A stretch of 43,960 nt of DNA from Tautonia marina (GCF_009177065.1 NZ_WEZF01000032.1:1-43960), one strand, 5' to 3'. Positions 16,841-25,660 are shown, counted from the first letter of the stretch. The notes: generated by a model not told the origin, from the sequence alone. Translations and numbers: made by a program.

Positions 16841-17155
16841 GTCATCCTGACCCCAGGCCGTTTCGAGGCGGATCGGGAGGACTGGGGCCGACCGGAGCCC
16901 AGCGAACCCGCCGGACCCGCTCCCGAAGTCGTGGTCATCGCGCTCTTGCGCGGAAATTCCGTCCCCGCGTCTGATTTCTTGTGACTAAGGCTCCCCCTTT
17001 TCTCGATGGTTTTAGATAGCCAGGCCCTCATCCCGATGCGCGGCGACGGAGCCGCCCAGGGGCCGAGACGAAGACGCTGCATCCCCCATGCTTCCAAGGA
17101 CAACCGCAGCACGCACCGAATCGCACTGCAACCATCGAGGCCCCCACCATGAGCC
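16841..17155 (+). repeat. Leader copy B, upstream of the RRHG-motif gene
   Basis: This is the fuller copy of the direct repeat at 15601-15850. It runs into the start codon of the gene at 17149. Shared blocks are listed under copy A. The two copies flank the PEP-CTERM gene about 1.24 kb apart. Confidence 0.7.
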
Positions 17156-18396
17156 CCAGCAATCCCGCCTCCCTCGACCACGATTCGAGCCGTCCCCAGC
17201 GCTCCCCCGGCCCTCGGACCGATCGGGGCAAGCGGCGCAGCAGGCAAAACGCCCGGCGACACGGGATGACCGCCGCGCTGCCGATCGGAGACGACGAGGC
17301 GAAACTCATGCAGGACTTCGCCGATCGCTGGACCAGGCAACTCGGCGCCGACACCGAGGCCGAGGAAGCCCTCATCCGCGCCTCGGCCGTTGCCTATGCG
17401 CGTTTCGAACGCTGCCGGAAGGTCGAGGAGGCATCCCTCGGCGACGCCACACGAAAGGCCGTCGCACGCTGGGAAGCGAAGCAGCGGCACCGCGTCCGGA
17501 GCCTCGCGCAGAACCTCAACTACGATCCGATCAACACCGTCGCCGATCTCGAAGCGACCTCCTTCGGCTGCGAGTGGCTCCTGCGCCACTGGGAGCAGCT
17601 CGACGCGAAGCTCGCCCAGGGGCTCCGCTGGGACCAGGACGACTGCCCCAGCGCCTTGCGGATGCTCGGCGTCTACCCGCAGGCCCCCGGCCCCGACGCC
17701 GACCCCTGGCTTCGTTCCCTCTGGCGGCTCGCCCGCGTCTGCTCCGGCATGCCCGTCGATCCCTCCTTCGGCCCGCCGATCGACCCCGTTCCCGCCCGCT
17801 TTGAACTTCGTCGGCTCATCGCCGAGGAGATCGACCGCCTCGACACCCTCCGTCAGACCCTCTGGGAATCGCAGGATGGCCCCGAAGCCGAGGCCGTCTC
17901 CCACCTCGGCCTCATCGACACCACCAAGGACGGCCAGCTCCGCCAGCGCTACCGCCGCGAAGCCTTTTCCGAGATGACCCGAGGCATCAACCAGCTCATG
18001 CGCCTCCGCGTCGAACGCAGCAAGGATCAGGACCGCCAGTGGCACCAGGCCCACCCCCACGTCTCCCGCAAGCGCGTCGCCGAAACCCCCTCCACCGGCG
18101 CCGGCTTCCCCAACCGCGCGGCCCCCGACCCCGCCCCGCCTCCTCCCGCCGCGCCGTGCCCGGTCGATTCCCGAAACGAACCCCCGCAATCCCCTCCCGA
18201 AGCCTCAGGCGATCGTCTCAATCCCCTTCGAGGTAACGAGATGCGTTGCGAGCCGTCGGCCGATCCCTCCACCGCCGATCAGCGCACCGAGCCCCGATTC
18301 GACGGCCATTCCGCCCCCTCCGATCCCTCCTTCAGCCCCGAACCCAGCCGGCCGCCGGCCCCCAGCGGCTCCCGAGACGACGCCTGGCGGTCCTGA
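17149..18396 (+). CDS. Hypothetical protein with an N-terminal RRHG motif and a disordered tail
   Basis: ATG 17149 follows GAGG at seven bases. The 415-residue protein starts with a basic segment RGKRRSRQNARRHGMTAAL; many planctomycete proteins of unknown function carry a comparable K/R-x-N-A-x-x-H-G motif near the N terminus. Residues about 50-130 are helical (KLMQDFADRWTRQLG, ASAVAYARFERCRKVEEASL), and 205-300 likewise. From residue about 305 the chain is proline-, serine- and charge-rich and probably disordered. No signal peptide. The basic start suggests nucleic-acid contact, but this is inference. Its leader is duplicated at 15601-15850, which suggests the gene belongs to a repeated, possibly mobile family. 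Confidence 0.75.
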   Translation: MSPSNPASLDHDSSRPQRSPGPRTDRGKRRSRQNARRHGMTAALPIGDDEAKLMQDFADRWTRQLGADTEAEEALIRASAVAYARFERCRKVEEASLGDATRKAVARWEAKQRHRVRSLAQNLNYDPINTVADLEATSFGCEWLLRHWEQLDAKLAQGLRWDQDDCPSALRMLGVYPQAPGPDADPWLRSLWRLARVCSGMPVDPSFGPPIDPVPARFELRRLIAEEIDRLDTLRQTLWESQDGPEAEAVSHLGLIDTTKDGQLRQRYRREAFSEMTRGINQLMRLRVERSKDQDRQWHQAHPHVSRKRVAETPSTGAGFPNRAAPDPAPPPPAAPCPVDSRNEPPQSPPEASGDRLNPLRGNEMRCEPSADPSTADQRTEPRFDGHSAPSDPSFSPEPSRPPAPSGSRDDAWRS

Positions 18397-18680
18397 TCGG
18401 CCCCTGATCGAAGCCTCGAACCCCCTCCCCCGACCCTTCCCAGGGCCGGGATGCGCCCAGCGACCATCCCCACCGAACCCCAACCGGAGCCCCCCCCCTC
18501 GTGCGACCCGATTCCCCCGCCCCGATGGCCCCTCGGCCATTGATCCCCGACTCACGATCCCCGATCATCGAGCGGTCGAGGTCGAGGAGCCTCCGCGCCG
18601 TCGAGGTTCCGGGCGACCGAGAGGAGCCGCGATCGAGGACGCTCCGGGGTCGGGTCGGCCCCTGGACGGGAGGAGTTTGG

Positions 18681-19859
18681 GTGTCGAACGCAATGGAGCC
18701 CACCGCGCCAACCGCCGGCCAGCGGGCCGCTCGGGTCCGAGGAACGCTCGGCTGGGTCTGGACCGTCTTCGGGCCGTTCGTCGGCCTGGTCCTGATCATC
18801 GCCCTGTTTGCCTGGCTGACGAGAGACTCGGGCGCCTTCATGTCCGCCTACAACTGGCGGACGATCGCCGTGCAATCGGTCATCGTCGGCACGGCGGCCC
18901 TGGGGATGACCCTCATCATGATCGTCGGCGGCATCGACCTGTCGGTCGGCTCGGCGGTGGCCCTGGTGACGGTCCTGGCCGCCTCGCTCGTCGGCGGCTT
19001 CGACCTGCCGGTGCCGATGCTCCCCGGAGCGCTCGGCGGCGACTGGCTCCAGCGGCTCGCCGGGGGCGACTCGGTCGCGGTGCCGCCGGTCCCCTTGCCC
19101 GTGGCGATGGTCGCCGGGGTCCTGCTCGGCGGCCTCTGCGGCCTGGTCAACGGGGCCCTGATCACCAAGCTCAACGTCGTCCCCTTCATCGTCACCCTGG
19201 GCACGATGAAGGCGTTCCGAGGCCTGGCGAAGTGGTCGGCCGGCAGCACCTCGGTTTACATCGACGACGCGGACAAAACCCCCTGGTTCAAGGGGCTTCT
19301 GGCGACCGACGCGACCTTGCCCCCCGGCATCGAGGCCCAGCTCAGCCGGGTTCCGGGAGCGGCCGGGCCCGTCGTGCAGGAAGTCGCCCGCCTGGCCCCC
19401 GGCGTCTGGATTCTGCTCGGCCTGAGCATCCTGATGGCCCTGATGCTCCGCTCCAGCCTGCTCGGCCGCTACGCCTACGCTGTCGGCTCGAACGAGGCAA
19501 CCGCGCGGCTCTGCGGCCTGAACGTCTCGGGGATCAAGCTGGCCATCTACAGCCTGGCGGGCCTGCTGACCGGCCTGGCCGGGGTCATGCAGTTCACCTA
19601 CCTCGGCGGCACCGGCGACCCGACGACGGCCGAGGGGCTGGAGCTTCAGGTCATCGCCGCCGTGGTGATCGGCGGGGGGAGCCTAAGCGGCGGCGAAGGC
19701 CGGGTCCTCGGCACCCTGATCGGCGTCCTCATCATGTCCGTCCTGAACAACGGCAGCGTCCACGCCGGCTTCCCGAACCCCGTGCAGGACATCATCATCG
19801 GCGTCATCATCATCGCCGCCGTCACCCTCGACCGGCTTCGCCACCGGGCAGACGCCTAA
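18681..19859 (+). CDS. RbsC-type ABC transporter permease (BPD_transp_2), orphan
   Basis: GTG 18681 lies five bases after GGGAGGAG (18668-18675), better than ATG 18693 or the open frame to 18501. The 392-residue protein has about nine TM helices and family motifs: MIVGGIDLSVGS, VPFIVTLGTM, YAVGSNEATARLCGLNV (the loop that contacts the ATPase), and IGGGSLSGGEGRVLGTLIGV. RbsC/XylH/AraH-like permeases import pentoses, other sugars or autoinducer-2. An unusual insertion of about 60 residues (YIDDADKTPWFKGLLATDAT onward) lies between helices. No RbsA-type ATPase or periplasmic binding protein is nearby, so partners must be encoded elsewhere. A hairpin follows the stop. Confidence 0.92.
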   Translation: MSNAMEPTAPTAGQRAARVRGTLGWVWTVFGPFVGLVLIIALFAWLTRDSGAFMSAYNWRTIAVQSVIVGTAALGMTLIMIVGGIDLSVGSAVALVTVLAASLVGGFDLPVPMLPGALGGDWLQRLAGGDSVAVPPVPLPVAMVAGVLLGGLCGLVNGALITKLNVVPFIVTLGTMKAFRGLAKWSAGSTSVYIDDADKTPWFKGLLATDATLPPGIEAQLSRVPGAAGPVVQEVARLAPGVWILLGLSILMALMLRSSLLGRYAYAVGSNEATARLCGLNVSGIKLAIYSLAGLLTGLAGVMQFTYLGGTGDPTTAEGLELQVIAAVVIGGGSLSGGEGRVLGTLIGVLIMSVLNNGSVHAGFPNPVQDIIIGVIIIAAVTLDRLRHRADA

Positions 19860-19869
19860 GAAACCGGCC

Positions 19870-19903
19870 CGTCCCTGCGTTCTGGAAAAGGGAACGAGGG
19901 ACG
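19870..19903. terminator. Hairpin after the RbsC-type permease
   Basis: CGTCCCT and CGTTC (19870-19882) pair with GAACG and AGGGACG (19892-19903) as a 12-bp stem with one bulged G. No T run follows. Confidence 0.5.
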
Positions 19904-19995
19904 CATTCCTCCCCCTGGTCCGTGTCGCCTCGATCGCACCCTTTTCGAACCTCTTTGTAATGATCGCCCCCATGTTCCGAACGGGAGACGCGTGA

Positions 19996-20763
19996 ATGAA
20001 CCGCCTGACCCCCCCGGCTGTTGCCCTCTGCCTGGCCTCCATCAGCCCTCTGCGCGACGCCCATGCCCAGGAGCACGGCATGCACGCTCACGATCGGCGG
20101 ACCGTCACCGTCTCCGGACTGGGAGAGATTTCCGCCGCTCCCGACGTGGCCGACATCTCCTTTGGCGTGGTCACCGAGGCCCCGACCGCCCGAGACGCCC
20201 TCTCGACCAACAACCAGGCCATGACCACCCTGACCGAACAGCTCAAGGGCCGAGGGATCGCCGCCAAGGACATCCAGACGACCAACATCAACCTCAACCC
20301 CCGCTACTCCCAGCCTCAGCCCCCGCAGCCCGGCCGCCCTCGCCCTCCTCAGGAGGAGGGCTTCACCCCCCGAATCGTCGGCTACACCGTGACCAACTCG
20401 GTCCGGGTAACGGTGCGTGATCTGAACAAACTCGGCGAGTTACTCGACGCCGTCGTCTCCGCCGGAGCCAACCAGATGAACGGCATCGGCTTCCGGATCG
20501 AGGAGTCGCGCGCCCTGCTCGACGAGGCCCGCAAGCGGGCCGTGGCCGACGCCAAACGCAAGGCCGAGCAGCTTTGCGGAGAGCTTGGCGTGGTCCTTGG
20601 CGCTCCGGTTGCGATCACCGAGTCCGACGGCTTCATGCCTCCTCCCCGGCCGATGATGGGCCGGGCCATGATGATGGCCTCCGAGTCGGTCCCCGTCGCT
20701 CCGGGAGAGGAGGAGCTGAGCGTCTCCGTCCAGGTCGTCTTCGAGATCACCACGCCGAACTGA
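19996..20763 (+). CDS. SIMPL-domain (DUF541) exported protein
   Basis: GGGAG stands nine bases before ATG 19996. The 255-residue protein has a short signal peptide (1-24, RDAHAQ), then VTVSGLGEISAAPDVADISFGV, the typical opening of SIMPL/DUF541 domains, the helix AMTTLTEQLKGRGIAAKDIQ, and NVSVRVTVRDL-like strands. The close SVSVQVVFEIT is also typical. A proline-rich insert (SQPQPPQPGRPRPPQEE) sits in the loop around residue 110, and a Met-rich loop (PMMGRAMMMASE) near 225. Members such as E. coli YggE sit in the periplasm and are linked to oxidative stress and envelope function, with no known catalysis. It has no same-strand operon partner. Confidence 0.9.
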   Translation: MNRLTPPAVALCLASISPLRDAHAQEHGMHAHDRRTVTVSGLGEISAAPDVADISFGVVTEAPTARDALSTNNQAMTTLTEQLKGRGIAAKDIQTTNINLNPRYSQPQPPQPGRPRPPQEEGFTPRIVGYTVTNSVRVTVRDLNKLGELLDAVVSAGANQMNGIGFRIEESRALLDEARKRAVADAKRKAEQLCGELGVVLGAPVAITESDGFMPPPRPMMGRAMMMASESVPVAPGEEELSVSVQVVFEITTPN

Positions 20764-20852
20764 CACGGATTCCCCCGGTCTCGGCGACGGGCCCGGATGG
20801 AAGAATGTGCAATCCCCTTCAAGTTCTCCTTGGGCTCCGGTCGAACCTTGCG

Positions 20853-20881
20853 TTGACGGCCCCCCCAGGGCGGTCTAGGAT
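20853..20881 (+). promoter_or_regulatory. Sigma-70-like promoter upstream of the flippase
   Basis: TTGACG (20853-20858), a 17-base spacer and TAGGAT (20876-20881) give a near-canonical promoter. A start near 20888 would leave a leader of about 220 bases before ATG 21112. The rest of the gap 20764-21111 holds no supported gene. Confidence 0.6.
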
Positions 20882-21111
20882 GGCTCGACCGGGACCGTCA
20901 ACAGGACCATCGGGCGCGTCAATCCCTCGCGGCCTGATGGCCCGCCCCGATCAAAAAAAGTCGTTCGTCCCGGCGCTTCGGCGTCGTAAGGTTTGAGTGA
21001 ACAGTTCGGGGCCTCGGCGACCTGTCTCCGTGCGGGTGGCGGTCGTCTCGGAAAGGCGTCATACCAAAGGAATTGGGCCGACGCCTGGCACACAGGGAAG
21101 TGCGATCGCGC

Positions 21112-22665
21112 ATGCCCATTACGTCGAGCTTGCGGAGCCCCGTCCGACCCCCTCGCCCTTCCGCGGCCCCGCCGCCGGACCGGGACCGGTCTGCGTCCCC
21201 AATCGCTCGCCCTGCTCCGTTGGCTGGCGCAGAGGCCCCCAGCCCTTCCCAGGCCTCGAACTCGCGGCGAATGGCCTCGAACTTCGCGGCCCTGAGCGTG
21301 GCCGAGGTCGCCTGCCGGGCCATCTCGATGGTCGTCACCCTGGCCCTGGCCCAGCGGCTCGGCCGCGAAGGCTACGGCCGGATCGAGTTCGCCTTCAATG
21401 TGGTCTTCTGGCTCGTCCTGCTCGTCCGCGAAGGGCTCGACGTCATCGCCACCCGAGAGATCGCCCGCCACCCGAGGCTGATCCGCCCCCTGGTCAACCA
21501 CATCCTCGCCATCCGGGGGTGCCTGGCCGTCGCCCTGCTGACCGGCCTGGTCACCGTCGGCTGGTTCAGCTTCTCCGAGGCGTCGGAGTGGTTGATTCTC
21601 TCCCTCTACGGCCTGATGCTTCTGACCACCGCCATCGGCCTCGACTTCGTCTACCGAGGCCTGGAGCGGATGACCCTGGTCGCCGTCTCCCTGCTGATCC
21701 GTACCGCCATCTATGCCCTCGGCGTCGGTCTTTGGGTCACCGACGTCTCCCGGATCGAGTGGGTGCCGATCTGCCTCGTGGCCGGAGAACTCTGCGGGAT
21801 CGCCCTGGTCTGGGCCTGCTACCTCCGAACCTTCGGCCCCCCTCGCCTGACCCTCCGAGGCACCCGGGCCTTGCGGACGATCCTCCGACGCGGGAGGCCG
21901 GTTTACGTCATCCAGGTCTCTCAGGCGGTCATCGGTTCGGCCGATCTGCTGGTCGTCGGCCTCTTGAGCCAGTGGGCCGATGTCGGCCTCTACGGCGCTC
22001 CGCACCGGGTGGTGGCGGCGATCCTGACCTTCGGCATCATCTTCCGCCAGGTCGTCTTCCCCATGCTCGCCCGATGCTGGCGATCCTCTCCCGCCGAGGG
22101 CCAGGCGGCGCTTGATGGGATGGTCCGGGTCCTGATGCTTGGCCTCGTGCCGGTGGCTGTTGGGGCGACCGTGCTGGCCGACCCGTTGATCGCCCTCTTG
22201 CTTGGCCCCGACTATGCCGGGGCGGGGCTCTTGCTGGCCGTCGGTGCCTGGCGGATCCCGCTCCTGACCCTGGCCTTTCTCTACCAGTCGGCCCTGATCG
22301 CCCTGAATCGCGAGGCGGCCGGCGTCCGGATGCTGATCGGGGCCGCCCTTCTGATCGCCCCCTTGACGGCGGGGTTCCGCCTCCAGTTCGGCCTCGTCGG
22401 CGCGGCCGTGGCGGTCCTGATCGTCGCGGCCTTGCTGACCTGCGCCGGGTATCGACGCTTGCAGGTCGAAGGCCGAGCCCCGGCCTGGCACCACCACCTC
22501 GGCCCTCCGCTGCTGGCCTCGCTCGTGATGGTGCCGGCCTGCCTGGTGCTGGCCGAGTGGCACGTGCTGCTCGCGGTTCTCGGTGGCGCGGCCGTTTATC
22601 TCGGCACGCTGGTCCTGCTCAACGCCTTGCCCTTGAACGAGCTGCGATGCCTGCTCCGGCGCTGA
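21112..22665 (+). CDS. Wzx-like oligosaccharide flippase (MOP superfamily)
   Basis: The 517-residue product from ATG 21112 begins with about 53 low-complexity residues rich in Pro, Arg and Ser. The conserved part starts at MASNFAALSVAEVACRAIS, so ATG 21271 is a reasonable alternative start. Twelve or so TM segments follow. Landmarks of the polysaccharide biosynthesis protein family include LAQRLGREGYGRIEFAF near the start and the half-repeat YVIQVSQAVIGSADLLVVGLL. Such proteins flip lipid-linked glycans across the inner membrane for capsule, exopolysaccharide or O-antigen. No glycosyltransferase or Wzy polymerase is adjacent. It converges with the CHRD/PEP-CTERM gene, twelve bases apart. Confidence 0.9.
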   Translation: MPITSSLRSPVRPPRPSAAPPPDRDRSASPIARPAPLAGAEAPSPSQASNSRRMASNFAALSVAEVACRAISMVVTLALAQRLGREGYGRIEFAFNVVFWLVLLVREGLDVIATREIARHPRLIRPLVNHILAIRGCLAVALLTGLVTVGWFSFSEASEWLILSLYGLMLLTTAIGLDFVYRGLERMTLVAVSLLIRTAIYALGVGLWVTDVSRIEWVPICLVAGELCGIALVWACYLRTFGPPRLTLRGTRALRTILRRGRPVYVIQVSQAVIGSADLLVVGLLSQWADVGLYGAPHRVVAAILTFGIIFRQVVFPMLARCWRSSPAEGQAALDGMVRVLMLGLVPVAVGATVLADPLIALLLGPDYAGAGLLLAVGAWRIPLLTLAFLYQSALIALNREAAGVRMLIGAALLIAPLTAGFRLQFGLVGAAVAVLIVAALLTCAGYRRLQVEGRAPAWHHHLGPPLLASLVMVPACLVLAEWHVLLAVLGGAAVYLGTLVLLNALPLNELRCLLRR

Positions 22666-22677
22666 GCGTTCTCGGCC

Positions 22678-23244
22678 TCAAGCCGCGAGGCCCTCGCGTC
22701 GCCGCCGATGGCGGACAAACAGGCCGACCCCCAGGCCGCCCATGACCATCATGCCAAGGGTCGCCGGCTCGGGAATGGCGAGGACCTGGCCTCGAATCTC
22801 TCCGGTCGGGTTCCGGGCGGTATGGATATTGACATACCAGAGGCCGGCGATCAGTTGATCGGCCTGGGCGCTGGTGATGGTGGTCGAGCCGATCAACTGG
22901 CCCGAGGCCGGTTGCGGCAAGGGGACACCGCTCGGCCCGCCGGCCAGCCAGACCTGAATTCCGGCGTTGACTCCCGGACCTGCCGGGCCATGCAGGTGAG
23001 CGCCCGGCCCGTCGATCGGCCCGGTCAGCCCCTCGTACTCGATGTCCCACGACAGCAAAAGGGACGTGGTGTCGAGCTTCAAGACCCCACTCCCCTTCGG
23101 ATCAAAACCCGAGGGAATGTTTGGAGTCGCTACCTGTTGCAACGTGTCGATCGTGGTGGTGAAGGTGATCGTTGACGACCGGGCCACCGGAGCGAACACG
23201 ACGGCAAGAATGATTGCAGCGAATGTGGTTTGAAGAACCTTCAT
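22678..23244 (-). CDS. CHRD-domain protein with PEP-CTERM sorting signal
   Basis: I start at ATG 23244 (MKVLQTTF); AGGAG is somewhat far at fourteen bases, and the frame extends to 23286. The 188-residue protein has a signal peptide (1-23, APVARSS), then a CHRD domain: GSGVLKLDTTSLLLSWDI, the loop GPGAHLHGPAGPGVNAG with the HLHGPA signature, and WYVNIHTARNPTGEIRGQV. The end is the sorting signal IPEPATL, a TM helix (GMMVMGGLGVGLFV) and RHRRRR. CHRD domains occur in exported proteins of bacteria and in chordin, binding unknown ligands. It uses the same unseen exosortase as the protein at 15.8-16.6 kb. Unlike that one, its C terminus ends normally. Confidence 0.93.
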   Translation of the reverse strand: MKVLQTTFAAIILAVVFAPVARSSTITFTTTIDTLQQVATPNIPSGFDPKGSGVLKLDTTSLLLSWDIEYEGLTGPIDGPGAHLHGPAGPGVNAGIQVWLAGGPSGVPLPQPASGQLIGSTTITSAQADQLIAGLWYVNIHTARNPTGEIRGQVLAIPEPATLGMMVMGGLGVGLFVRHRRRREGLAA

Positions 23245-23525
23245 GAGTGATACTCGAACTCCTTGATGTTTCAAGCCGTGCTCCATTCACAAGGCGGACC
23301 CGATTGTAGGCCCGTTCCCTGCGATCGACCAGCACCAATGTTCGCCTCGATCGAGATTCTTGAGACGCTCGGGCCTCAAGCTCTCATGCCTGATCGTTGA
23401 TCCCAGAGGACCGGGTCTACCACTTGAGCCGGGCTCGCGTTACCCTGATCATCCCAGAAGGATTGGTCTTTCAAGAGGCCGACACGGCCCACCAGCTGAC
23501 CCCGCGTGCCAAAGGAGCGACACCC

Positions 23526-24107
23526 GTGGCCCTGACTCCCTCAACAATGCTCCCCCTGGGCACCTCTGCCCCAGAATTCGCCCTGCCCGATACCGACGGC
23601 CAGACGGTTCGTCTCAGCGACTTCAAGGACGCCCCTGCCCTGGTCGTGGCCTTCATCTGCAACCATTGCCCGTATGTCAAACATATTCGAGAATCCTTGC
23701 GAGATGTGGCGAAGGAGCTGCAGTCGAAAGGGGTGGCCGTCGTCGGTATCAGCTCCAACGACGTCACGTCTCACCCCGACGACGCTCCCGAGAAGATGCG
23801 GGTGGAGAAGGATTCGGTCGGATACACGTTCCCTTATCTCTACGACGAAACGCAGGAGGTGGCCAAGGCCTATAAGGCCGCCTGCACGCCCGACTTCTAC
23901 GTCTTCGACCGTTCCCACTCCCTTGTCTATCGCGGGCAGTTCGATGACAGCCGTCCTGGAAACGACATTCCCATGACCGGCAAGGACCTGAAGGCCGCCG
24001 TCGAAGCCGTCCTCTCCGGCCAGCCCGTCCCGGCCGACCAGAAGCCGAGCATCGGCTGCAACATCAAGTGGAAACCTGGCAATGAACCTGAGTATTTCAA
24101 CACATGA
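23526..24107 (+). CDS. Thioredoxin-fold peroxiredoxin-like protein (AhpC/TSA group)
   Basis: The start is GTG 23526, seven bases after AAAGGAG (23512-23518); the open frame upstream has no ribosome site. The 193-residue protein shows SAPEFALPDTDGQTVRLSDFK, then the active site C45-NH-C48 in FICNHCPYVKHI. This CNHCPYVK motif marks a widespread thioredoxin-family subgroup of unassigned substrate. Conserved SSNDVTSHPDDAPEKM, TPDFYVFD and the terminal GCNIKWKPGN also fit. No signal peptide, so it is cytosolic and likely a thiol-dependent oxidoreductase or peroxiredoxin. It is separated from the next gene by its own promoter. Confidence 0.92.
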   Translation: MALTPSTMLPLGTSAPEFALPDTDGQTVRLSDFKDAPALVVAFICNHCPYVKHIRESLRDVAKELQSKGVAVVGISSNDVTSHPDDAPEKMRVEKDSVGYTFPYLYDETQEVAKAYKAACTPDFYVFDRSHSLVYRGQFDDSRPGNDIPMTGKDLKAAVEAVLSGQPVPADQKPSIGCNIKWKPGNEPEYFNT

Positions 24108-24170
24108 TTCTCTCGATGGAACGGCCTTTTTTGCGGTCGTTGATTCAACGGCTGTACAAAAGGTTGATTG

Positions 24171-24179
24171 TGATATAAT
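24171..24179 (+). promoter_or_regulatory. Extended -10 promoter for the first sulfatase
   Basis: TGATATAAT contains a consensus TATAAT (24174-24179) preceded by TG at the extended -10 position. No good -35 is present at 16-18 bases. The start codon is 47 bases downstream, in an AT-rich leader ending in seven T before the ATG. Confidence 0.6.
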
Positions 24180-24225
24180 CGTTCGTGAGAATTTCTGAAA
24201 TGAAAACACAGGGGGTTGTTTTTTT

Positions 24226-25623
24226 ATGTCTCACCGAATGCTCGCCGCCGTGCTGGTGGGGATGATCGGCTGGATTGGGACGGTGGCCGAGGCCGCCGAG
24301 GACCGGCCGCCGAACGTGGTCGTGTTCCTGATCGACGACCTGGGCTGGACCGACCTGGCCTGTTTCGGCAGCGACCTGTACGAGACGCCGAACGTCGATC
24401 GCCTGGCCCGCGAAGGGATGTCCTTCACTGACGCCTACGCCGCCTGCACCGTCTGCTCCCCCACCCGAGCGGCCGTCATGACAGGCAAGTACCCGGCCCG
24501 CCTGCGCGTGACCGACTGGATTCATGGCCACAAACGGCCGTTTGCAAAGCTGGCCATCCCCGAGTGGACCGAGTTTCTCTCGCACGACGAGACGACGATG
24601 GCCGAGGCGTTGAAACCGCTCGGATATGCCTCGGTGAGCATTGGTAAGTGGCACCTTGGCGACGAGCCGGAGCAGTGGCCAACGCATCACGGGTTCGACC
24701 GCAACATCGCCGGGTATGGCCGGGGGCAGCCGCCGTCGTACTTCGCACCGTACAACATCCCCACCCTGGAGGAAGGCCCCGACGGAGAAGACCTGACTGA
24801 TCGGTTGGCCGAGGAAGCAGTGCAGTTCATCAAGAAATACAAGGATCAGCCGTTCTTGCTCTACATGCCTCATTATGCCGTCCACACGCCGTTGCAGGCG
24901 AAGCGAGGGCTGATTGAGCATTACCGAGCGAAGCTCACTCCGGACTTGCGGCAGACGAACCCCACGTATGCGGCGATGGTGCACACGATGGACGAGGCGA
25001 TCGGCCGGGTGGTGGGGACGATCGACGACCTGGGGCTGGCCGAGGAGACACTCGTCATCTTCACCTCCGACAACGGCGGCCTCGCCCTGCGCGACATTAC
25101 CAGCAATTCCCCGCTTCGAGCGGGGAAAGGATCGGCCTATGAGGGGGGTGTCCGGGTCCCCTTGATTGTCCGATGGCCGGGGACGGTCCCTGCGGGGACC
25201 TCCTGTGACGAGCCGGTCATCAGCAACGACCTGTTCGCCACCGCCCTCGACGTGGCCGGGGCGGATGGGGTCGCGGACCTGCCCGATGCGCGGTCCCTGG
25301 TCCCCTTGCTCCGCGATCCCGAGGCCTCGCTCGACCGCGACGCCCTGTTCTGGCACTACCCGCATTATCACCCTGGTGGCGCGACCCCGTACTCGGCCAT
25401 CCGGGCCGGCGCCTGGAAGCTGATCGAGTTTTTCGAGGACGACCGCGTCGAGCTGTACCACCTGGCCGAAGACCTTGGCGAATCCACGGATCTTGCTGCA
25501 ATGATGCCGGAAAAGGCGGCTGATTTGCGTGATCGGCTCGCCGAGTGGCGGGCCGAAGTCGACGCGCAGTTGCCCCGGCCGAACCCGGAGTATGACCCCG
25601 ATCGAGCGGCCCAGACGCGCTGA
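24226..25623 (+). CDS. Secreted type I sulfatase (arylsulfatase A-like)
   Basis: The 465-residue protein has a signal peptide (1-23, VAEAAE). The metal-binding start NVVVFLIDDLGWTDLACFGS gives paired Asp. The sulfatase signature C-S-P-T-R is in AACTVCSPTRAAVMTGKYPARL; the Cys is converted to formylglycine by a separate FGE. GKWHLGDE and the later VIFTSDNGGLAL carry the conserved Lys, His, Asp and Asn. It removes sulfate esters from extracellular polysaccharides; GYPRG-type binding residues are not specific enough to name the sugar. Of formylglycine sulfatases in planctomycetes, this is a short S1-like form. It has its own promoter and a terminator after it. Confidence 0.95.
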   Translation: MSHRMLAAVLVGMIGWIGTVAEAAEDRPPNVVVFLIDDLGWTDLACFGSDLYETPNVDRLAREGMSFTDAYAACTVCSPTRAAVMTGKYPARLRVTDWIHGHKRPFAKLAIPEWTEFLSHDETTMAEALKPLGYASVSIGKWHLGDEPEQWPTHHGFDRNIAGYGRGQPPSYFAPYNIPTLEEGPDGEDLTDRLAEEAVQFIKKYKDQPFLLYMPHYAVHTPLQAKRGLIEHYRAKLTPDLRQTNPTYAAMVHTMDEAIGRVVGTIDDLGLAEETLVIFTSDNGGLALRDITSNSPLRAGKGSAYEGGVRVPLIVRWPGTVPAGTSCDEPVISNDLFATALDVAGADGVADLPDARSLVPLLRDPEASLDRDALFWHYPHYHPGGATPYSAIRAGAWKLIEFFEDDRVELYHLAEDLGESTDLAAMMPEKAADLRDRLAEWRAEVDAQLPRPNPEYDPDRAAQTR

Positions 25624-25660
25624 TCGCCCGAGACGGTGCGTTCGGAAATTCCGGGACGGG

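Noticed and set aside
16732-18189. 485-codon minus-strand open frame opposite the RRHG-motif gene
   Set aside because: Gly/Ala/Val-rich shadow. The plus-strand gene has a start and ribosome site, although its own function is unknown, so this call is less certain than the others.
18677-19960. 427-codon frame overlapping the RbsC-type permease
   Set aside because: Arg/Gly/His-rich frame-shadow with no hydrophobic segments; the permease frame has all family motifs.
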